Of a DNA stretch of 64,000 nt, positions 26,680-35,408 are shown piece by piece. Under the pieces are notes generated by a model. The model was not told the DNA's origin. It made no database searches and saw only the letters and a list, made by a program, of their open reading frames with translations. Where the stretch lies: positions 1,178,001 through 1,242,000 of the forward strand of contig NZ_LT796768.1 in assembly GCF_900167475.1 (NCBI RefSeq). The letters are read 5' to 3'. Source of the DNA: Aeromicrobium choanae. GTDB taxonomy: Bacteria; Actinomycetota; Actinomycetes; Propionibacteriales; Nocardioidaceae. A program made the translations under genes and the position numbers. Positions within the stretch are counted from its first letter, which is position 1. Each line of letters starts with the position of its first letter.

Positions 26680-27404
26680 AGGTGGGTCCTCATCAGTTGT
26701 CCGCCGTCGACCAGGAGCTCGGAGCCCACCAGGTACGAGGCGCGGTCGGAGAGCAGGAACGCCACGACGTGGGCGACCTCCTCGGGGGTTCCCGGACGCC
26801 CGAGGGGCACCCAGGAGGACACGCGGGGAACGCTCGCCGCGGGCAGCATCGGCGTGTCGATCGCTCCGGGCAGCACCGTGTTGAGCCGGATGCCCAGCTC
26901 GGCCAGCTCGAGTGCCGCGACCTGCGCCAGACCACGAGCGGCCCACTTCGACGCGGAGTACCCGGCATGACCCACGAACGGACGCATGGCGGCATTGCTG
27001 ACCGTGACGACGACAGCGGGGTCGTCGGCCGCCTTGAGGAGGGGGACGCACGCCTGGAGCCCGAGCAGCAGGCCGAGCGTGTTCACGCGCCACGCGCGCT
27101 CGAAGTCGCCGACCTCCTCGTCGACCAGGGCGGCTCGGTGCAGGAGCCCGGCGTTGCTCACCAGCCCGTCGAGCCGACCGAAGCGCGTCTCGACGGCAGC
27201 CGTGACTCGATCCCAGTCCGCCGCGGCACTGACGTCCATCGGCGCGACCAGCACGCGGTCCTCGGGCAGGTCCGCCGCGGCCCGGACGAGGGCCTCCTCA
27301 CGGAGGTCGCCCATCACGACGGCGCAGCCCTCGTCCAGCAGCACCCGGGTCACCGCCAGGCCCTGGCCGCGAGCGGCACCGGTGACGAGGACGACCCGCG
27401 TCAT
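26676..27404 (-). CDS. SDR family NAD(P)-dependent oxidoreductase
   Basis: A 242-residue classical short-chain dehydrogenase. The cofactor motif is TGAARGQG near the N-terminus, NAG occurs in VSNAGLLHR, and the catalytic triad is Ser in VTVSNAAM with YSASKWAARG (Tyr-x3-Lys). PGAIDTPM follows. It would act as 3-hydroxyacyl-CoA or ring-hydroxyl dehydrogenase in set 1. It sits between an enoyl-CoA hydratase and an LLM oxidoreductase with 4-bp overlaps on both sides. Confidence 0.9.
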   Translation of the reverse strand: MTRVVLVTGAARGQGLAVTRVLLDEGCAVVMGDLREEALVRAAADLPEDRVLVAPMDVSAAADWDRVTAAVETRFGRLDGLVSNAGLLHRAALVDEEVGDFERAWRVNTLGLLLGLQACVPLLKAADDPAVVVTVSNAAMRPFVGHAGYSASKWAARGLAQVAALELAELGIRLNTVLPGAIDTPMLPAASVPRVSSWVPLGRPGTPEEVAHVVAFLLSDRASYLVGSELLVDGGQLMRTHL

Positions 27405-28231
27405 CCGTCCGCTCCGGCCGACCGTGCTGACGACCGCTCGACCAGCCGCGCGACCAGCGCGCGGTGGGCGTCCGTCCCGGCGAGGCGGACATGGATCCGT
27501 GCGTCGCGGTCGCACGCCTCTGCGAAGGACAGCGACGGCGCGAGATCGGACGCCGACAGCATGGCCTCGACCGCGGCGGCCGGGACCCGGGCCAGGCGTC
27601 GTGCCAGCGCGAGGCCTCTCTCCATCAGCTCGTGGTCCGGATGCACCTCGCTGACCAGGCCCCGCCGCAGCGCCTCCGACGCGGGGACGGGTGCCGAGGT
27701 GAGCAGCAGCTCGCGCGCGGTCGACCGGCCCACGAGGTCGTGCAGCAGCCAGTTGCACCCGAAGTCCCCCGCGAGGCCGACACGACCGAAGCCGGTCATG
27801 AGCATCGCCGACTCCCCGGCGACTCGCAGATCGCACGCCAGCGCGAGCGCGAGGCCCGCGCCGACGGCCGGCCCGTCCACGATCGCCACGGTCGGCTTGC
27901 CGAGCTCGCGCAACCGGACGACCGTCCGCCGCTGGGCGTCGGACTGCGCGGCGGCGCGGCGCTCGGGCTCGTCGGCCGGACCGAAGATGCTGCGGCCCTG
28001 CGCCATCAGCCGGACGTCGCCGCCGGCGCAGAAGGCACCGCCGGCACCCGTCAGCGCGACCGCCCGCACGGCATCGGACGTGGCCGCGAGGTCCAACGCC
28101 TGCGCGAGGGCTTCGAGCAGGTCGAGCGAGAGGGCATGGCGTGCCCCGGGTCGGTCGAGCGTGACGAGCAGGACGCCCGTGTCGTCGAGCTCCGCGCGGA
28201 GGGCGGGGGTCCCGTCCATCGTCTCTCGCAT
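27401..28231 (-). CDS. Enoyl-CoA hydratase/isomerase family protein
   Basis: A 276-residue crotonase-fold protein. The oxyanion-hole segments are GAGGAFCAGGDVRLMA and DGPAVGAGLALALACDLRVA. At the two positions of the canonical catalytic glutamates it has non-acidic residues in the FGRVGLAGDFG region apart from an Asp, so isomerase, hydrolase or other crotonase chemistry is possible. The ATG at 28231 follows a perfect AGGAG six bases upstream, and one of the set-1 palindromes lies 14 bp before that. First gene of the operon with the SDR and LLM genes. Confidence 0.87.
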   Translation of the reverse strand: MRETMDGTPALRAELDDTGVLLVTLDRPGARHALSLDLLEALAQALDLAATSDAVRAVALTGAGGAFCAGGDVRLMAQGRSIFGPADEPERRAAAQSDAQRRTVVRLRELGKPTVAIVDGPAVGAGLALALACDLRVAGESAMLMTGFGRVGLAGDFGCNWLLHDLVGRSTARELLLTSAPVPASEALRRGLVSEVHPDHELMERGLALARRLARVPAAAVEAMLSASDLAPSLSFAEACDRDARIHVRLAGTDAHRALVARLVERSSARSAGADG

Positions 28232-28244
28232 GAGTTCTCCTTTT

Positions 28245-28260
28245 TTGATATTGACGTCAA
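28245..28260. promoter_or_regulatory. Set-1 operator b, between divergent operons
   Basis: TTGATATTGACGTCAA, palindromic except for two central-left positions, lies between the enoyl-CoA hydratase operon (minus) and the CaiB-type operon (plus). On the minus strand TATAAC (28262-28267) directly precedes it, with a weak -35; on the plus strand TATAGT (28264-28269) follows it. The right half is identical to the site at 61.53 kb. Confidence 0.72.
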
Positions 28261-28306
28261 AGTTATAGTGAGGCGACGCACCCCACAAGCACCCCGGAGG
28301 ATCGCC

Positions 28307-29464
28307 GTGGAAACCACGACCCTGCCGCTCGACGGCATCACGGTCGTCGCCTTCGAACAGGCCGTCTCGGCCCCGTACGCGACCCGCATGCTCGCCGACC
28401 TCGGCGCCCGCGTGATCAAGGTCGAGCGCCCGGGCGTGGGCGACTTCACCCGGCACTTCGACCGCGACGCGGGTGGGCTCGCCACGCACTTCGTCTGGCT
28501 GAACCGCAACAAGGAGTCCGTCGCGCTCGATGTGAAGGACCCCGCCTCGCGGCCCGCCCTGGAGGCACTGCTGGACCGGGCCGACATCGTGATCCAGAAC
28601 CTCGCGCCGGGCGCGGCGGAGCGACTGGGCCTCGACGCCGAGGCGCTCGTGGCGGCACGTCCGGGGCAGATCGCCATCGACATCTCCGGGTACGGACACG
28701 ACGGGCCGAACCGGCACCGCCGCGCCTACGACCTGCTGGTGCAGGCCGAGGCGGGATCCTGCGCCTCGACGGGCTGGCCCGGGCGCCCGGCACGTCCCGC
28801 GATTCCGTCGGCGGACGTAGGCAGCGGGCTCATGGCCGTCGTCGCGGCGCTCGCGGCACTGCGTGATCGGGAACGGCACGGGCGCGGTGCGCCCATCCAC
28901 GTGAACATGTTCGACGTCACGACCGACTTCCTCGGCTTCGCGCTGCTGCACGCCCACTACACCGGCCAGGAGCGCGTGCCCCACGGGATGAGCTCGCCCA
29001 CGGTCGCCCCCTACTCCGCCTATCCCACGCGCGACGGCCGCCAGGTCGTCCTCGGCACCACGAACGACGGGGAGTGGCAGCGACTCACGCGCGACCTGCT
29101 CGATCGCGCCGACCTCGCCGAGGAGCCGGCCTACGCGACGAACGAGCAGCGCTGGCACCACACGGACGTCATCGACGCCGAGATCGCACGGTGGACGAGT
29201 GCGCACGACGCGCAGGACATCTGTGATCGCGCCGACGCCGCCGGCATCGGCAGCGCGATCCTGCGCAGCGTGCCCGAGGCGGCCCGCCATCGAGAGCTGG
29301 AGGAGCGAGGTCGCTGGGCGGACGTGCCGTCGCCCGTCGGGCCGGTCGCCAGTCTCCTCCCGCCCTTCGACCTCGGATCGGCGCCGGCGCGACTGGACGG
29401 CGTCCCGGGGCTGGGCGAGCACACCGAGAAGATCCTGGCCGAGCTCGGGGTCGAGCATGCGTGA
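28307..29464 (+). CDS. CaiB/BaiF family (type III) CoA-transferase
   Basis: A 385-residue type III CoA-transferase, which activates a carboxylic acid by swapping CoA from another acyl-CoA. The catalytic Asp170 lies in IPSADVGSG, at the place of Asp169 in formyl-CoA transferase; N-terminal ADLGARVIKVERPGVGD is diagnostic. The GTG at 28307 follows CCGGAGG at seven bases. Its stop overlaps the next ligase gene. Having both a CoA-transferase and a ligase in one operon suggests initial activation by ligase and recycling of CoA by transfer from an end product, as in the bile-acid bai operon; that comparison is inference. Confidence 0.9.
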   Translation: METTTLPLDGITVVAFEQAVSAPYATRMLADLGARVIKVERPGVGDFTRHFDRDAGGLATHFVWLNRNKESVALDVKDPASRPALEALLDRADIVIQNLAPGAAERLGLDAEALVAARPGQIAIDISGYGHDGPNRHRRAYDLLVQAEAGSCASTGWPGRPARPAIPSADVGSGLMAVVAALAALRDRERHGRGAPIHVNMFDVTTDFLGFALLHAHYTGQERVPHGMSSPTVAPYSAYPTRDGRQVVLGTTNDGEWQRLTRDLLDRADLAEEPAYATNEQRWHHTDVIDAEIARWTSAHDAQDICDRADAAGIGSAILRSVPEAARHRELEERGRWADVPSPVGPVASLLPPFDLGSAPARLDGVPGLGEHTEKILAELGVEHA

Positions 29465-31055
29465 GCCGGCCAGCGCCCTGCCCGAGCAGGTGCAGCGGTC
29501 GTACCTCGAGCGGGGCCTGTGGGACGAGCGACCGCTCGGCTCCGGCCTGGAGGACTGGGCCGAGCGGGAAGCCGGGCGCGTCGCGCTGGTCGACGCCGAG
29601 GGCACCTGGACCTACGGCGAGCTCGCCCGCCGCGTGTCGGCCGCCGTCCGACGACTGAGAGGCCTCGGCGTGGGACCGGGCAGCGTGGTGCTCCTGGTGG
29701 CGCCCGTCAGCGCCCCCGCGGTCGCCGCCTACCTGGCCCTCCTGCGGACCGGCGCCCTCGTGGTGGCGCTCGACCGGAAGGCCGGGATGTCCGACGTGCG
29801 ACACGCACGGGACCAGCACCGGATCAGCGCCGCCCTGGCGCCCGACGGGGTCGAGATCGGTCTCGACGACCTGGGTGTCCCCGTCCTGGACCTGGACTCC
29901 GTCGTGACGGACGGGGCGCCCGCCGGGAGCGGGCCCGAGCCCGATCCCGCCGCCCCGGCCGTGGCCCTGCCCACCTCGGGGACGACGAGCCGTCCGAAGA
30001 CCGTCCTGCACTCCATCCGCACCCTGCGGGCCGGTGCCCGCAACATGGCCGTCACCACGGCGTTCGCCGAGCACGACGCGGCCTTTCTCAGCAGTCCGAT
30101 CGCGAGCATCACGGGACTGATGCACGTGCACCTGGCGATCGATCGCGGCGGCGCGCTCGTCCTGGAGGAGCGGTTCGAGCCCGCGGCCTCCCTGGACCGC
30201 GTGATCCGGCACGGATGCACGGTGCTCGGCGGCGCGCCCGTGATCGCCGAGGAGCTCCTGCGTGAGGCTGCGCGCCGGGGACTGCGCGACCTGCCGATCA
30301 GATCCGTGGCACTCGGCGGCGCCATGATCCCGCGCGACCTGGTCGAGACCGCGATGCGGGACTGGGGCATCGTCCCGAGCCGCGTGTACGGCTCGTCCGA
30401 GGTCCCGGTCGCCACCCACACGCTGCCCGAGGACCGCGACGAGTCGCGGCTGGGCGACGACGGCGCCCCGGCGGAGGGGACCGAGATCCGGATCTCCGAC
30501 GAGGGAGAGGTGCTGGTGCGCGGGCCGATGCTGTTCCTCGGGTACGCCGACCCCGCCGACCAGGTGACCGCGTTCACCGGCGACGGGTGGTTCCGCACGG
30601 GCGACCTCGGCACCGTGCACGACGGTCGCCTCGCCGTGACCGGCCGCCTCAAGGAGATCGTGATCCGCAAGGGCCTCAAGGTCTCGCTGCCCGAGATCGA
30701 CGCCGCCGCTCGGTCGCTGCCGGACGTGGAGGAGGTCGCGGCCTACGCCGTGCCCGACCCGCAGACCGGGGAGCGCCTCGCCCTGGCCGTGCGCCCCTCG
30801 CCGGGCCGGGCCCCCACCCTGGCGTCCGTCGTCGAGGCGCTGCGGACGGACGGGCTGGCGACCCGCAAGCTGCCCGAGGAGCTCGTGGTGTGGGAGGAGC
30901 CGCTCCCCCGCACCGCCACCGGCAAGATCCAGCGCGCCCGGCTGGCCGCGGGTGGCGCGCGACGCTACCTCGCGGACCGCCTCCTCGCCGACGACGCGCC
31001 AGCACGACCATTCGACTCCGACATCACCGTTGATTCAGGAAAGGACAGAGGATGA
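29457..31055 (+). CDS. AMP-dependent acyl-CoA synthetase (ligase)
   Basis: A 532-residue ANL-family ligase forming an acyl-adenylate and then an acyl-CoA. The P-loop-like motif is LPTSGTTSRPKTVLHS, the A5 region is VYGSSEVPVAT, the hinge GDGWFRTGDLG is followed by GRLKEIVIRKGLKVS, and the catalytic Lys is in RTATGKIQR near the C-terminus. The ATG at 29457 overlaps the CaiB-type gene by 8 bp, and ATGA joins it to the SnoaL-like gene. The substrate acid is unknown. Confidence 0.9.
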   Translation: MREPASALPEQVQRSYLERGLWDERPLGSGLEDWAEREAGRVALVDAEGTWTYGELARRVSAAVRRLRGLGVGPGSVVLLVAPVSAPAVAAYLALLRTGALVVALDRKAGMSDVRHARDQHRISAALAPDGVEIGLDDLGVPVLDLDSVVTDGAPAGSGPEPDPAAPAVALPTSGTTSRPKTVLHSIRTLRAGARNMAVTTAFAEHDAAFLSSPIASITGLMHVHLAIDRGGALVLEERFEPAASLDRVIRHGCTVLGGAPVIAEELLREAARRGLRDLPIRSVALGGAMIPRDLVETAMRDWGIVPSRVYGSSEVPVATHTLPEDRDESRLGDDGAPAEGTEIRISDEGEVLVRGPMLFLGYADPADQVTAFTGDGWFRTGDLGTVHDGRLAVTGRLKEIVIRKGLKVSLPEIDAAARSLPDVEEVAAYAVPDPQTGERLALAVRPSPGRAPTLASVVEALRTDGLATRKLPEELVVWEEPLPRTATGKIQRARLAAGGARRYLADRLLADDAPARPFDSDITVDSGKDRG

Positions 31056-31444
31056 CCACGACCGACGCCGCCCGATACGCACGGGTGAGCACGCTGCTGA
31101 CCGACTACGCGGTTCACATCGACGCCCGCGAGCAACGAGCCTGGGCCGAGCTGTTCCTGCCGGACGGCGTCCTGGAGTTCGGCCGGCGGCGCACGGTGGG
31201 CCACGAGGCCCTGGAGGAGTTCGCCGCCGCGTCGCCGCCGGGGATCCACCTGGGTGGCGCCCCCACCATCCGCGAGTCCGGTGACCGCCTGACCGTCCGC
31301 TCGCAGTTCATCTTCACGCCGGCCGACGGCACGCCCGGCGTCTCCGGGAGCTACGTGGACGTGATCGTCGACGACGGCGAGAGGGCGCGCTTCGTGCACC
31401 GCACCATCACGATCGTGAGCCCGGCACGGCCGGAGCGCGGCTGA
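31052..31444 (+). CDS. SnoaL-like (NTF2-fold) protein, possible CoA-ester dehydratase
   Basis: A 130-residue NTF2-fold protein of the SnoaL-like type. Tyr19 and Asp24 (LLTDYAVHIDAREQRAW) and His66 (GIHLGGAPTI) stand where dehydratases of this superfamily, such as scytalone dehydratase and the bile-acid 7-alpha-dehydratase BaiE, carry their acid/base residues with the same Tyr-x4-Asp spacing. It closes the operon CaiB-ligase-SnoaL. A dehydration step on a cyclic hydroxyacyl-CoA is a reasonable guess; a plain ligand-binding role remains possible. Confidence 0.8.
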   Translation: MTTTDAARYARVSTLLTDYAVHIDAREQRAWAELFLPDGVLEFGRRRTVGHEALEEFAAASPPGIHLGGAPTIRESGDRLTVRSQFIFTPADGTPGVSGSYVDVIVDDGERARFVHRTITIVSPARPERG

Positions 31445-31483
31445 AGGTCGACGGACCCCGCAGTGCGTCAGGGCCTGTGTAAT

Positions 31484-31499
31484 CTGACGACCGACCAGA
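31484..31499. promoter_or_regulatory. Degenerate set-1-like site in the TetR promoter
   Basis: CTGACGACCGACCAGA keeps the left half of the set-1 element (TGACG) preceded by TGTAAT in the same spacing as the -10 hexamers elsewhere, but the right half is poorly conserved. It would be a weak autoregulatory site if real. Confidence 0.35.
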
Positions 31500-31509
31500 A
31501 GGAGTGGTG

Positions 31510-32121
31510 ATGGCGGACAACGAACCTCGCTCGGCCAAGGGGCGCCGAACGCGGGTGCGCCTCTTCGAGGCGGGAAAGACGGTGTTCGAGCGCGACGGCT
31601 TCCTGCCCGCGCGCGTCACCGACATCTCGGCCGAGGCAGGCGTCTCGCACGGCTCCTTCTACCACTACTTCGACTCCAAGGAGACCCTGTTCCGCGAGAT
31701 CGCCGAACAGGTCGAGGTGCGCCTGGTGGGCATGGACGAGCTGGCCTACGAGGGCGATCCGCCCCCGGTCGTCGAGCGCATCCGCGAGTCGAACCGCGCG
31801 TACCTGCGGGCCTACAAGAAGGAAGCCCGCATCATGCGGGTGATCGAGGAGGTCAGCCGCTACGACTCCGAGGTCCAGGCCGTGCGCAAGCGCCGCGACG
31901 ACCACCTCGCCTCGCGCATGGAGAGCTCGATCACCCGGCTGCAGGAGAAGGGCCTGGCCGACCGCCGGGTGAACGTCCGGTACGCGGCCACGGCCCTCGG
32001 CAGCATGGTCGCGCGCTTCGCGGAGGAGATGTTCATCCGCGGCGGCGACTTCGAGATGAACGAGGCCGTGGAGCAGCTGACGCTGCTGTGGTGCAACGCG
32101 CTGGGCATCGAGATCGAGTAG
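31510..32121 (+). CDS. TetR family regulator, likely repressor of set 1
   Basis: A 203-residue TetR protein. The N-terminal helix-turn-helix (about 33-55) reads RVTDISAEAGVSHGSFYHYF, a typical recognition helix; the remaining ~140 residues are the ligand/dimer domain. The ATG at 31510 is preferred over two GTGs just before it because GGAG then lies six bases upstream. It sits in the middle of set 1, with a full set-1 palindrome 13 bp after its stop, and is the only regulator among these genes, so it is the natural candidate to bind the TTGACNTCGANGTCAA sites. Ligands of such repressors are usually acyl-CoA intermediates. Confidence 0.88.
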   Translation: MADNEPRSAKGRRTRVRLFEAGKTVFERDGFLPARVTDISAEAGVSHGSFYHYFDSKETLFREIAEQVEVRLVGMDELAYEGDPPPVVERIRESNRAYLRAYKKEARIMRVIEEVSRYDSEVQAVRKRRDDHLASRMESSITRLQEKGLADRRVNVRYAATALGSMVARFAEEMFIRGGDFEMNEAVEQLTLLWCNALGIEIE

Positions 32122-32134
32122 CCAAGAATCATTA

Positions 32135-32150
32135 TTGACGTCGACTAATG
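32135..32150. promoter_or_regulatory. Set-1 operator c, upstream of the enoyl-CoA hydratase/thiolase operon
   Basis: TTGACGTCGACTAATG keeps the left half and centre of the set-1 palindrome, while the right half is degenerate (read on the other strand, TTAG replaces TTGAC with two bases fewer). CATTAT just before it could be the -10. It precedes the gene at 32194 by about 45 bp. Confidence 0.6.
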
Positions 32151-32193
32151 TTTTGGGCAGACTGAGGCTCCGATCCCCAAGGAGTGGCTGCCC

Positions 32194-32961
32194 ATGTCTC
32201 ACGACGTCATCACCGTCGAGGTCGACGACACCGTCGCCGTCATCACGCTCAACCGGCCTGACGACCTCAACGCGTCGAACGCCGCCCTGCACGGCCGGCT
32301 CGCCACGATCTGGGACGAGGTCGCGGCGCTCGACGGGATCCGCGCGGTCGTCCTGACCGGCGCCGGACCGGCCTTCTCCGCCGGCGGGGACTTCGGCCTG
32401 CTCGACCAGATGGTCCAGGACCCGCAGCTGCGCTCCGACGTCATGGACGAGGCGGCCGTGATCGCCCGTGCCGTCGTCGACTTCCCCCTGCCGCTGATCG
32501 CCGCCGTGAACGGTCCGGCCGTGGGTCTCGGCGCGAGCCTCGCCGGTTTCGCCGACCTGGTCGTGATGGACGAGAAGTCGTTCCTGGCCGACCCGCACGT
32601 CTCGCTGGGTCTCGTGGCCGGCGACGGCTCGGTGCTGTCCTGGCCGCTGCACATCGGGCTGCAGCGCGCGAAGGAGTGGATCCTGCTCGGGGGCCGCATC
32701 TCGGCCCAGGAGGCGCTGCGCATCGGCCTGGCCAACCGCGTGGCCCCGGCCGGTCAGGCGCTGAAGGAGGCGCTGGAGCTGGCTCGTCGCGTCGCCGCGC
32801 TGCCCCCGCAGTCCGTGCGGGGCACCCTGGACGCCCTCGACCGTCCCCTCCGCGACCGCATGGCGTCCGACCTCGACCCCATCCTCGACTCCGAGAAGCA
32901 GTCGTTCGACGAGCCCGAGTTCCAGGCGAACCTCGCCCGGCTCTCCGCCGCGTCCAAGTAG
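32194..32961 (+). CDS. Enoyl-CoA hydratase/isomerase family protein
   Basis: A 255-residue crotonase-fold protein with oxyanion-hole segments GAGPAFSAGGDFGLLD and NGPAVGLGASLAGFADLVV. The region ADPHVSLGLVAGDGS lacks the second catalytic Glu of true hydratases and instead has Asp, so the chemistry could be hydration, isomerisation or ring cleavage. AAGGAG precedes the ATG at 32194. First gene of a long plus-strand operon (hydratase, thiolase, ACAD, SnoaL-like, ACAD pair) reaching 37965. Confidence 0.88.
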   Translation: MSHDVITVEVDDTVAVITLNRPDDLNASNAALHGRLATIWDEVAALDGIRAVVLTGAGPAFSAGGDFGLLDQMVQDPQLRSDVMDEAAVIARAVVDFPLPLIAAVNGPAVGLGASLAGFADLVVMDEKSFLADPHVSLGLVAGDGSVLSWPLHIGLQRAKEWILLGGRISAQEALRIGLANRVAPAGQALKEALELARRVAALPPQSVRGTLDALDRPLRDRMASDLDPILDSEKQSFDEPEFQANLARLSAASK

Positions 32962-32986
32962 TCCACCACCGATCCAGGAGAGCTCC

Positions 32987-34195
32987 GTGCCAGAAGCCGT
33001 CGTCGTCGCGTCCGCCCGAACCCCCATCGGGAGGGCCCACAAGGGATCCCTCACCGACGTCCGGGCCGACGACCTCGCCGCGTTCGCCGCGTCGTCCGCC
33101 CTCGAGCAGGTCCCGGGTCTCGACCCGTCGCTCATCGAGGACCTCTACCTCGGCGCGTCGAACCACACGGGTGAGCAGTCGCAGAACCTGGCCCGGCGCG
33201 TCGCCGTCCTGCTCGGTCGCGACGACCTCCCGGGAGTGGCCGTCAACCGCGCCTGCGCATCGTCCATCCAGACCACACGCATGGCGTTCCACGCGATCCG
33301 CGCCGGCGAGGGCGAGGCCTTCCTCTCCGTCGGTGCCGAGAGCGTGTCACGCTTCCGGACGCCGCCCGAGGGCGTGGAGCACCCCGGATTCGACGAGGCG
33401 CGGGCACGGACGGCGCGCCGTGCGGAGGGCGACGACGGCCCGTGGAGTGATCCCCGCGAGCACGGAGCGCTGCCGGACTACTACATCCCGATGGGCCACA
33501 CGGCCGAGAACGTCGCGGAGCACAGCGGCGTCAGCCGCGAGGACCAGGACGCGTTCGCGCTGCGCTCGCAGCAGCAGTACGCCGCCGCGGAGGAGTCGGG
33601 CTTCAACGCCCGGGTCATCACACCGCTCACGCTGCCCGACGGCACCGTCGTGGACCGCGACGACTCCCCTCGGCCGCAGACCACCCTGGAGAAGCTCGGC
33701 CAGCTCCAACCCGTGTTCCGCCCCGGTGGCACCGTGACGGCGGGCAACAGCTGCCCGCTCAACGACGGCGCTGCCGCGCTCGTGGTGGTGAGCGACCGCG
33801 TCGCCGCGACGCTGGACGCTCCGCTCAAGGCACGCGTCCTCGGCACGGCCGCGACCGGGATCTCTCCGGAGATCATGGGGCTCGGCCCGGTCGAGGCGAC
33901 CGCGAAGGTGCTCCAGCGGTGCGGCCTGCAGGCTGCCGACCTCGACGTCATCGAGATCAACGAGGCGTTCGCCGCCCAGGTCATCGCCTCCCAGCGTGCG
34001 CTCAAGCTCGATGAGGACAAGGTCAACGTCAACGGCGGCGCGATCGCCCTGGGCCACCCCTTCGGCATGACCGGCGCACGCCTGATCGGGCAGGCCATGC
34101 ACCTGCTGCAGGAGCGCGACGAGGAACTGGCCCTGGTGACCCTCTGCGTCGGGATGGGCCAAGGCATGGCCCTCGTCCTGCAGCGTGTCGCCTGA
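32987..34195 (+). CDS. Thiolase (acetyl-CoA acyltransferase)
   Basis: A 402-residue thiolase releasing acetyl-CoA or propionyl-CoA from a 3-oxoacyl-CoA in set 1. Nucleophile Cys90 is in VNRACASSIQT, His357 is in ALGHPFGMTGARL, and the second active-site Cys387 is in LCVGMGQG. All catalytic residues are intact. It starts with GTG 25 bp after the hydratase gene behind AGGAG. Length and motifs match degradative trifunctional-type thiolases. Confidence 0.93.
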   Translation: MPEAVVVASARTPIGRAHKGSLTDVRADDLAAFAASSALEQVPGLDPSLIEDLYLGASNHTGEQSQNLARRVAVLLGRDDLPGVAVNRACASSIQTTRMAFHAIRAGEGEAFLSVGAESVSRFRTPPEGVEHPGFDEARARTARRAEGDDGPWSDPREHGALPDYYIPMGHTAENVAEHSGVSREDQDAFALRSQQQYAAAEESGFNARVITPLTLPDGTVVDRDDSPRPQTTLEKLGQLQPVFRPGGTVTAGNSCPLNDGAAALVVVSDRVAATLDAPLKARVLGTAATGISPEIMGLGPVEATAKVLQRCGLQAADLDVIEINEAFAAQVIASQRALKLDEDKVNVNGGAIALGHPFGMTGARLIGQAMHLLQERDEELALVTLCVGMGQGMALVLQRVA

Positions 34196-34215
34196 TTCGC
34201 GAAAGGACTGAGCCC

Positions 34216-35361
34216 ATGCGTCTGAGCCTGTACGACCAGGAGCACGAGGACTTCCGGTCGATGATCCGCACCTATCTGCGCGACGAGGTCGTTCCGGCCT
34301 ACCCCCAGTGGGAGGCCGACGGCCTGGTGCCGCGGTCGTTCTTCGAGCGACTCGGGGAGCTCGGCGTGATGGGCCTGACGATCCCCGAGCAGTTCGGCGG
34401 CTCGGGTGAGCCCAGCTACCGCTTCGGCGCGATCATCAGCGAGGAGGTGTCGGCCGCCGTCGTGGCGACCGGGCCGCTGCGCTGCCATCTCGACGTGGTG
34501 CTCCCGTACTTCCTGGCGTACGCCGACGAGCAGCAGCAGGAGCGCTGGTTCCCGGGCTTCGCCTCGGGGCACCTGCTCACCGCCGTGGCCATGACCGAGC
34601 CGGGAACCGGCTCGGACCTGTCGGGCATCCGGACCCGCGCCCGGCGCGAGGGCGACACGTACGTGCTCAACGGCGCGAAGACCTTCATCACCGGCGGGAT
34701 GCTGGCCGACCTCACCATCGTGGTCGCGCGCACCTCCGACGAGGAGAACCCGCGCCAGGGACTGTCGCTGCTGGTCGTGGAGTCCGGTTCGCCCGGCTTC
34801 ACCCGCACGGGCCCCATGCAGAAGCTGGGCATGCACGTGCAGGACACCGCCGAGCTCTCGTTCGACGACGTGCGCGTGCCGGTGGCCAACCTCCTCGGCG
34901 AGGAGGGTCGCGCCTTCGAGTACCTGGGCAACAACCTGCCCAAGGAGCGCCTGGGCATCGCCGTGACGGCGGTGGCGAACTCGCGCGCCGCGATCGAGCT
35001 GACGAAGTCCTACGTCCGCGAGCGCCAGGTGTTCGGCAAGCCGGTCGCCTCGTTCCAGAACACCCGGTTCGAGCTCGCCTCGGTCACGACCGAGATCGAC
35101 GCCGCGCAGCTCATGGTCGACCACGGCATCGTCGAGCTGGACGCGGGCCGCCTGTCCGCCGTCGACGCCGCCAAGATCAAGCTCTTCGCCACCGAGGCGC
35201 AGGGCCGGTGCCTCGATCGGTGCCTGCAGCTGTTCGGCGGCTACGGCTACATCGCCGAGTATCCGATCTCGCGGCTCTACGCCGATGCGCGCGTGACGCG
35301 CATCTACGGTGGCACCAGCGAGGTCATGCGCACCATCATCGCCAAGTCGCTCGGCATCTGA
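34216..35361 (+). CDS. Acyl-CoA dehydrogenase
   Basis: A 381-residue homomeric-type ACAD that introduces the alpha-beta double bond using FAD. FAD/substrate blocks are TAVAMTEPGTGSDLSGIRT, KTFITGGMLADL and LQLFGGYGYIAEYPISRLY; the end is YGGTSEVMRTIIAKSLG. The usual catalytic Glu of the YEGT motif is Gly here, as in family branches that place the base elsewhere. It lies between the thiolase and the second SnoaL-like gene and has no adjacent partner subunit, unlike the other set-1 ACADs on this operon. Confidence 0.92.
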   Translation: MRLSLYDQEHEDFRSMIRTYLRDEVVPAYPQWEADGLVPRSFFERLGELGVMGLTIPEQFGGSGEPSYRFGAIISEEVSAAVVATGPLRCHLDVVLPYFLAYADEQQQERWFPGFASGHLLTAVAMTEPGTGSDLSGIRTRARREGDTYVLNGAKTFITGGMLADLTIVVARTSDEENPRQGLSLLVVESGSPGFTRTGPMQKLGMHVQDTAELSFDDVRVPVANLLGEEGRAFEYLGNNLPKERLGIAVTAVANSRAAIELTKSYVRERQVFGKPVASFQNTRFELASVTTEIDAAQLMVDHGIVELDAGRLSAVDAAKIKLFATEAQGRCLDRCLQLFGGYGYIAEYPISRLYADARVTRIYGGTSEVMRTIIAKSLGI

Positions 35362-35408
35362 GCACCCTCAAGACCCTGAAGACCCACCCACCCTCCGGAG
35401 GACCCACC

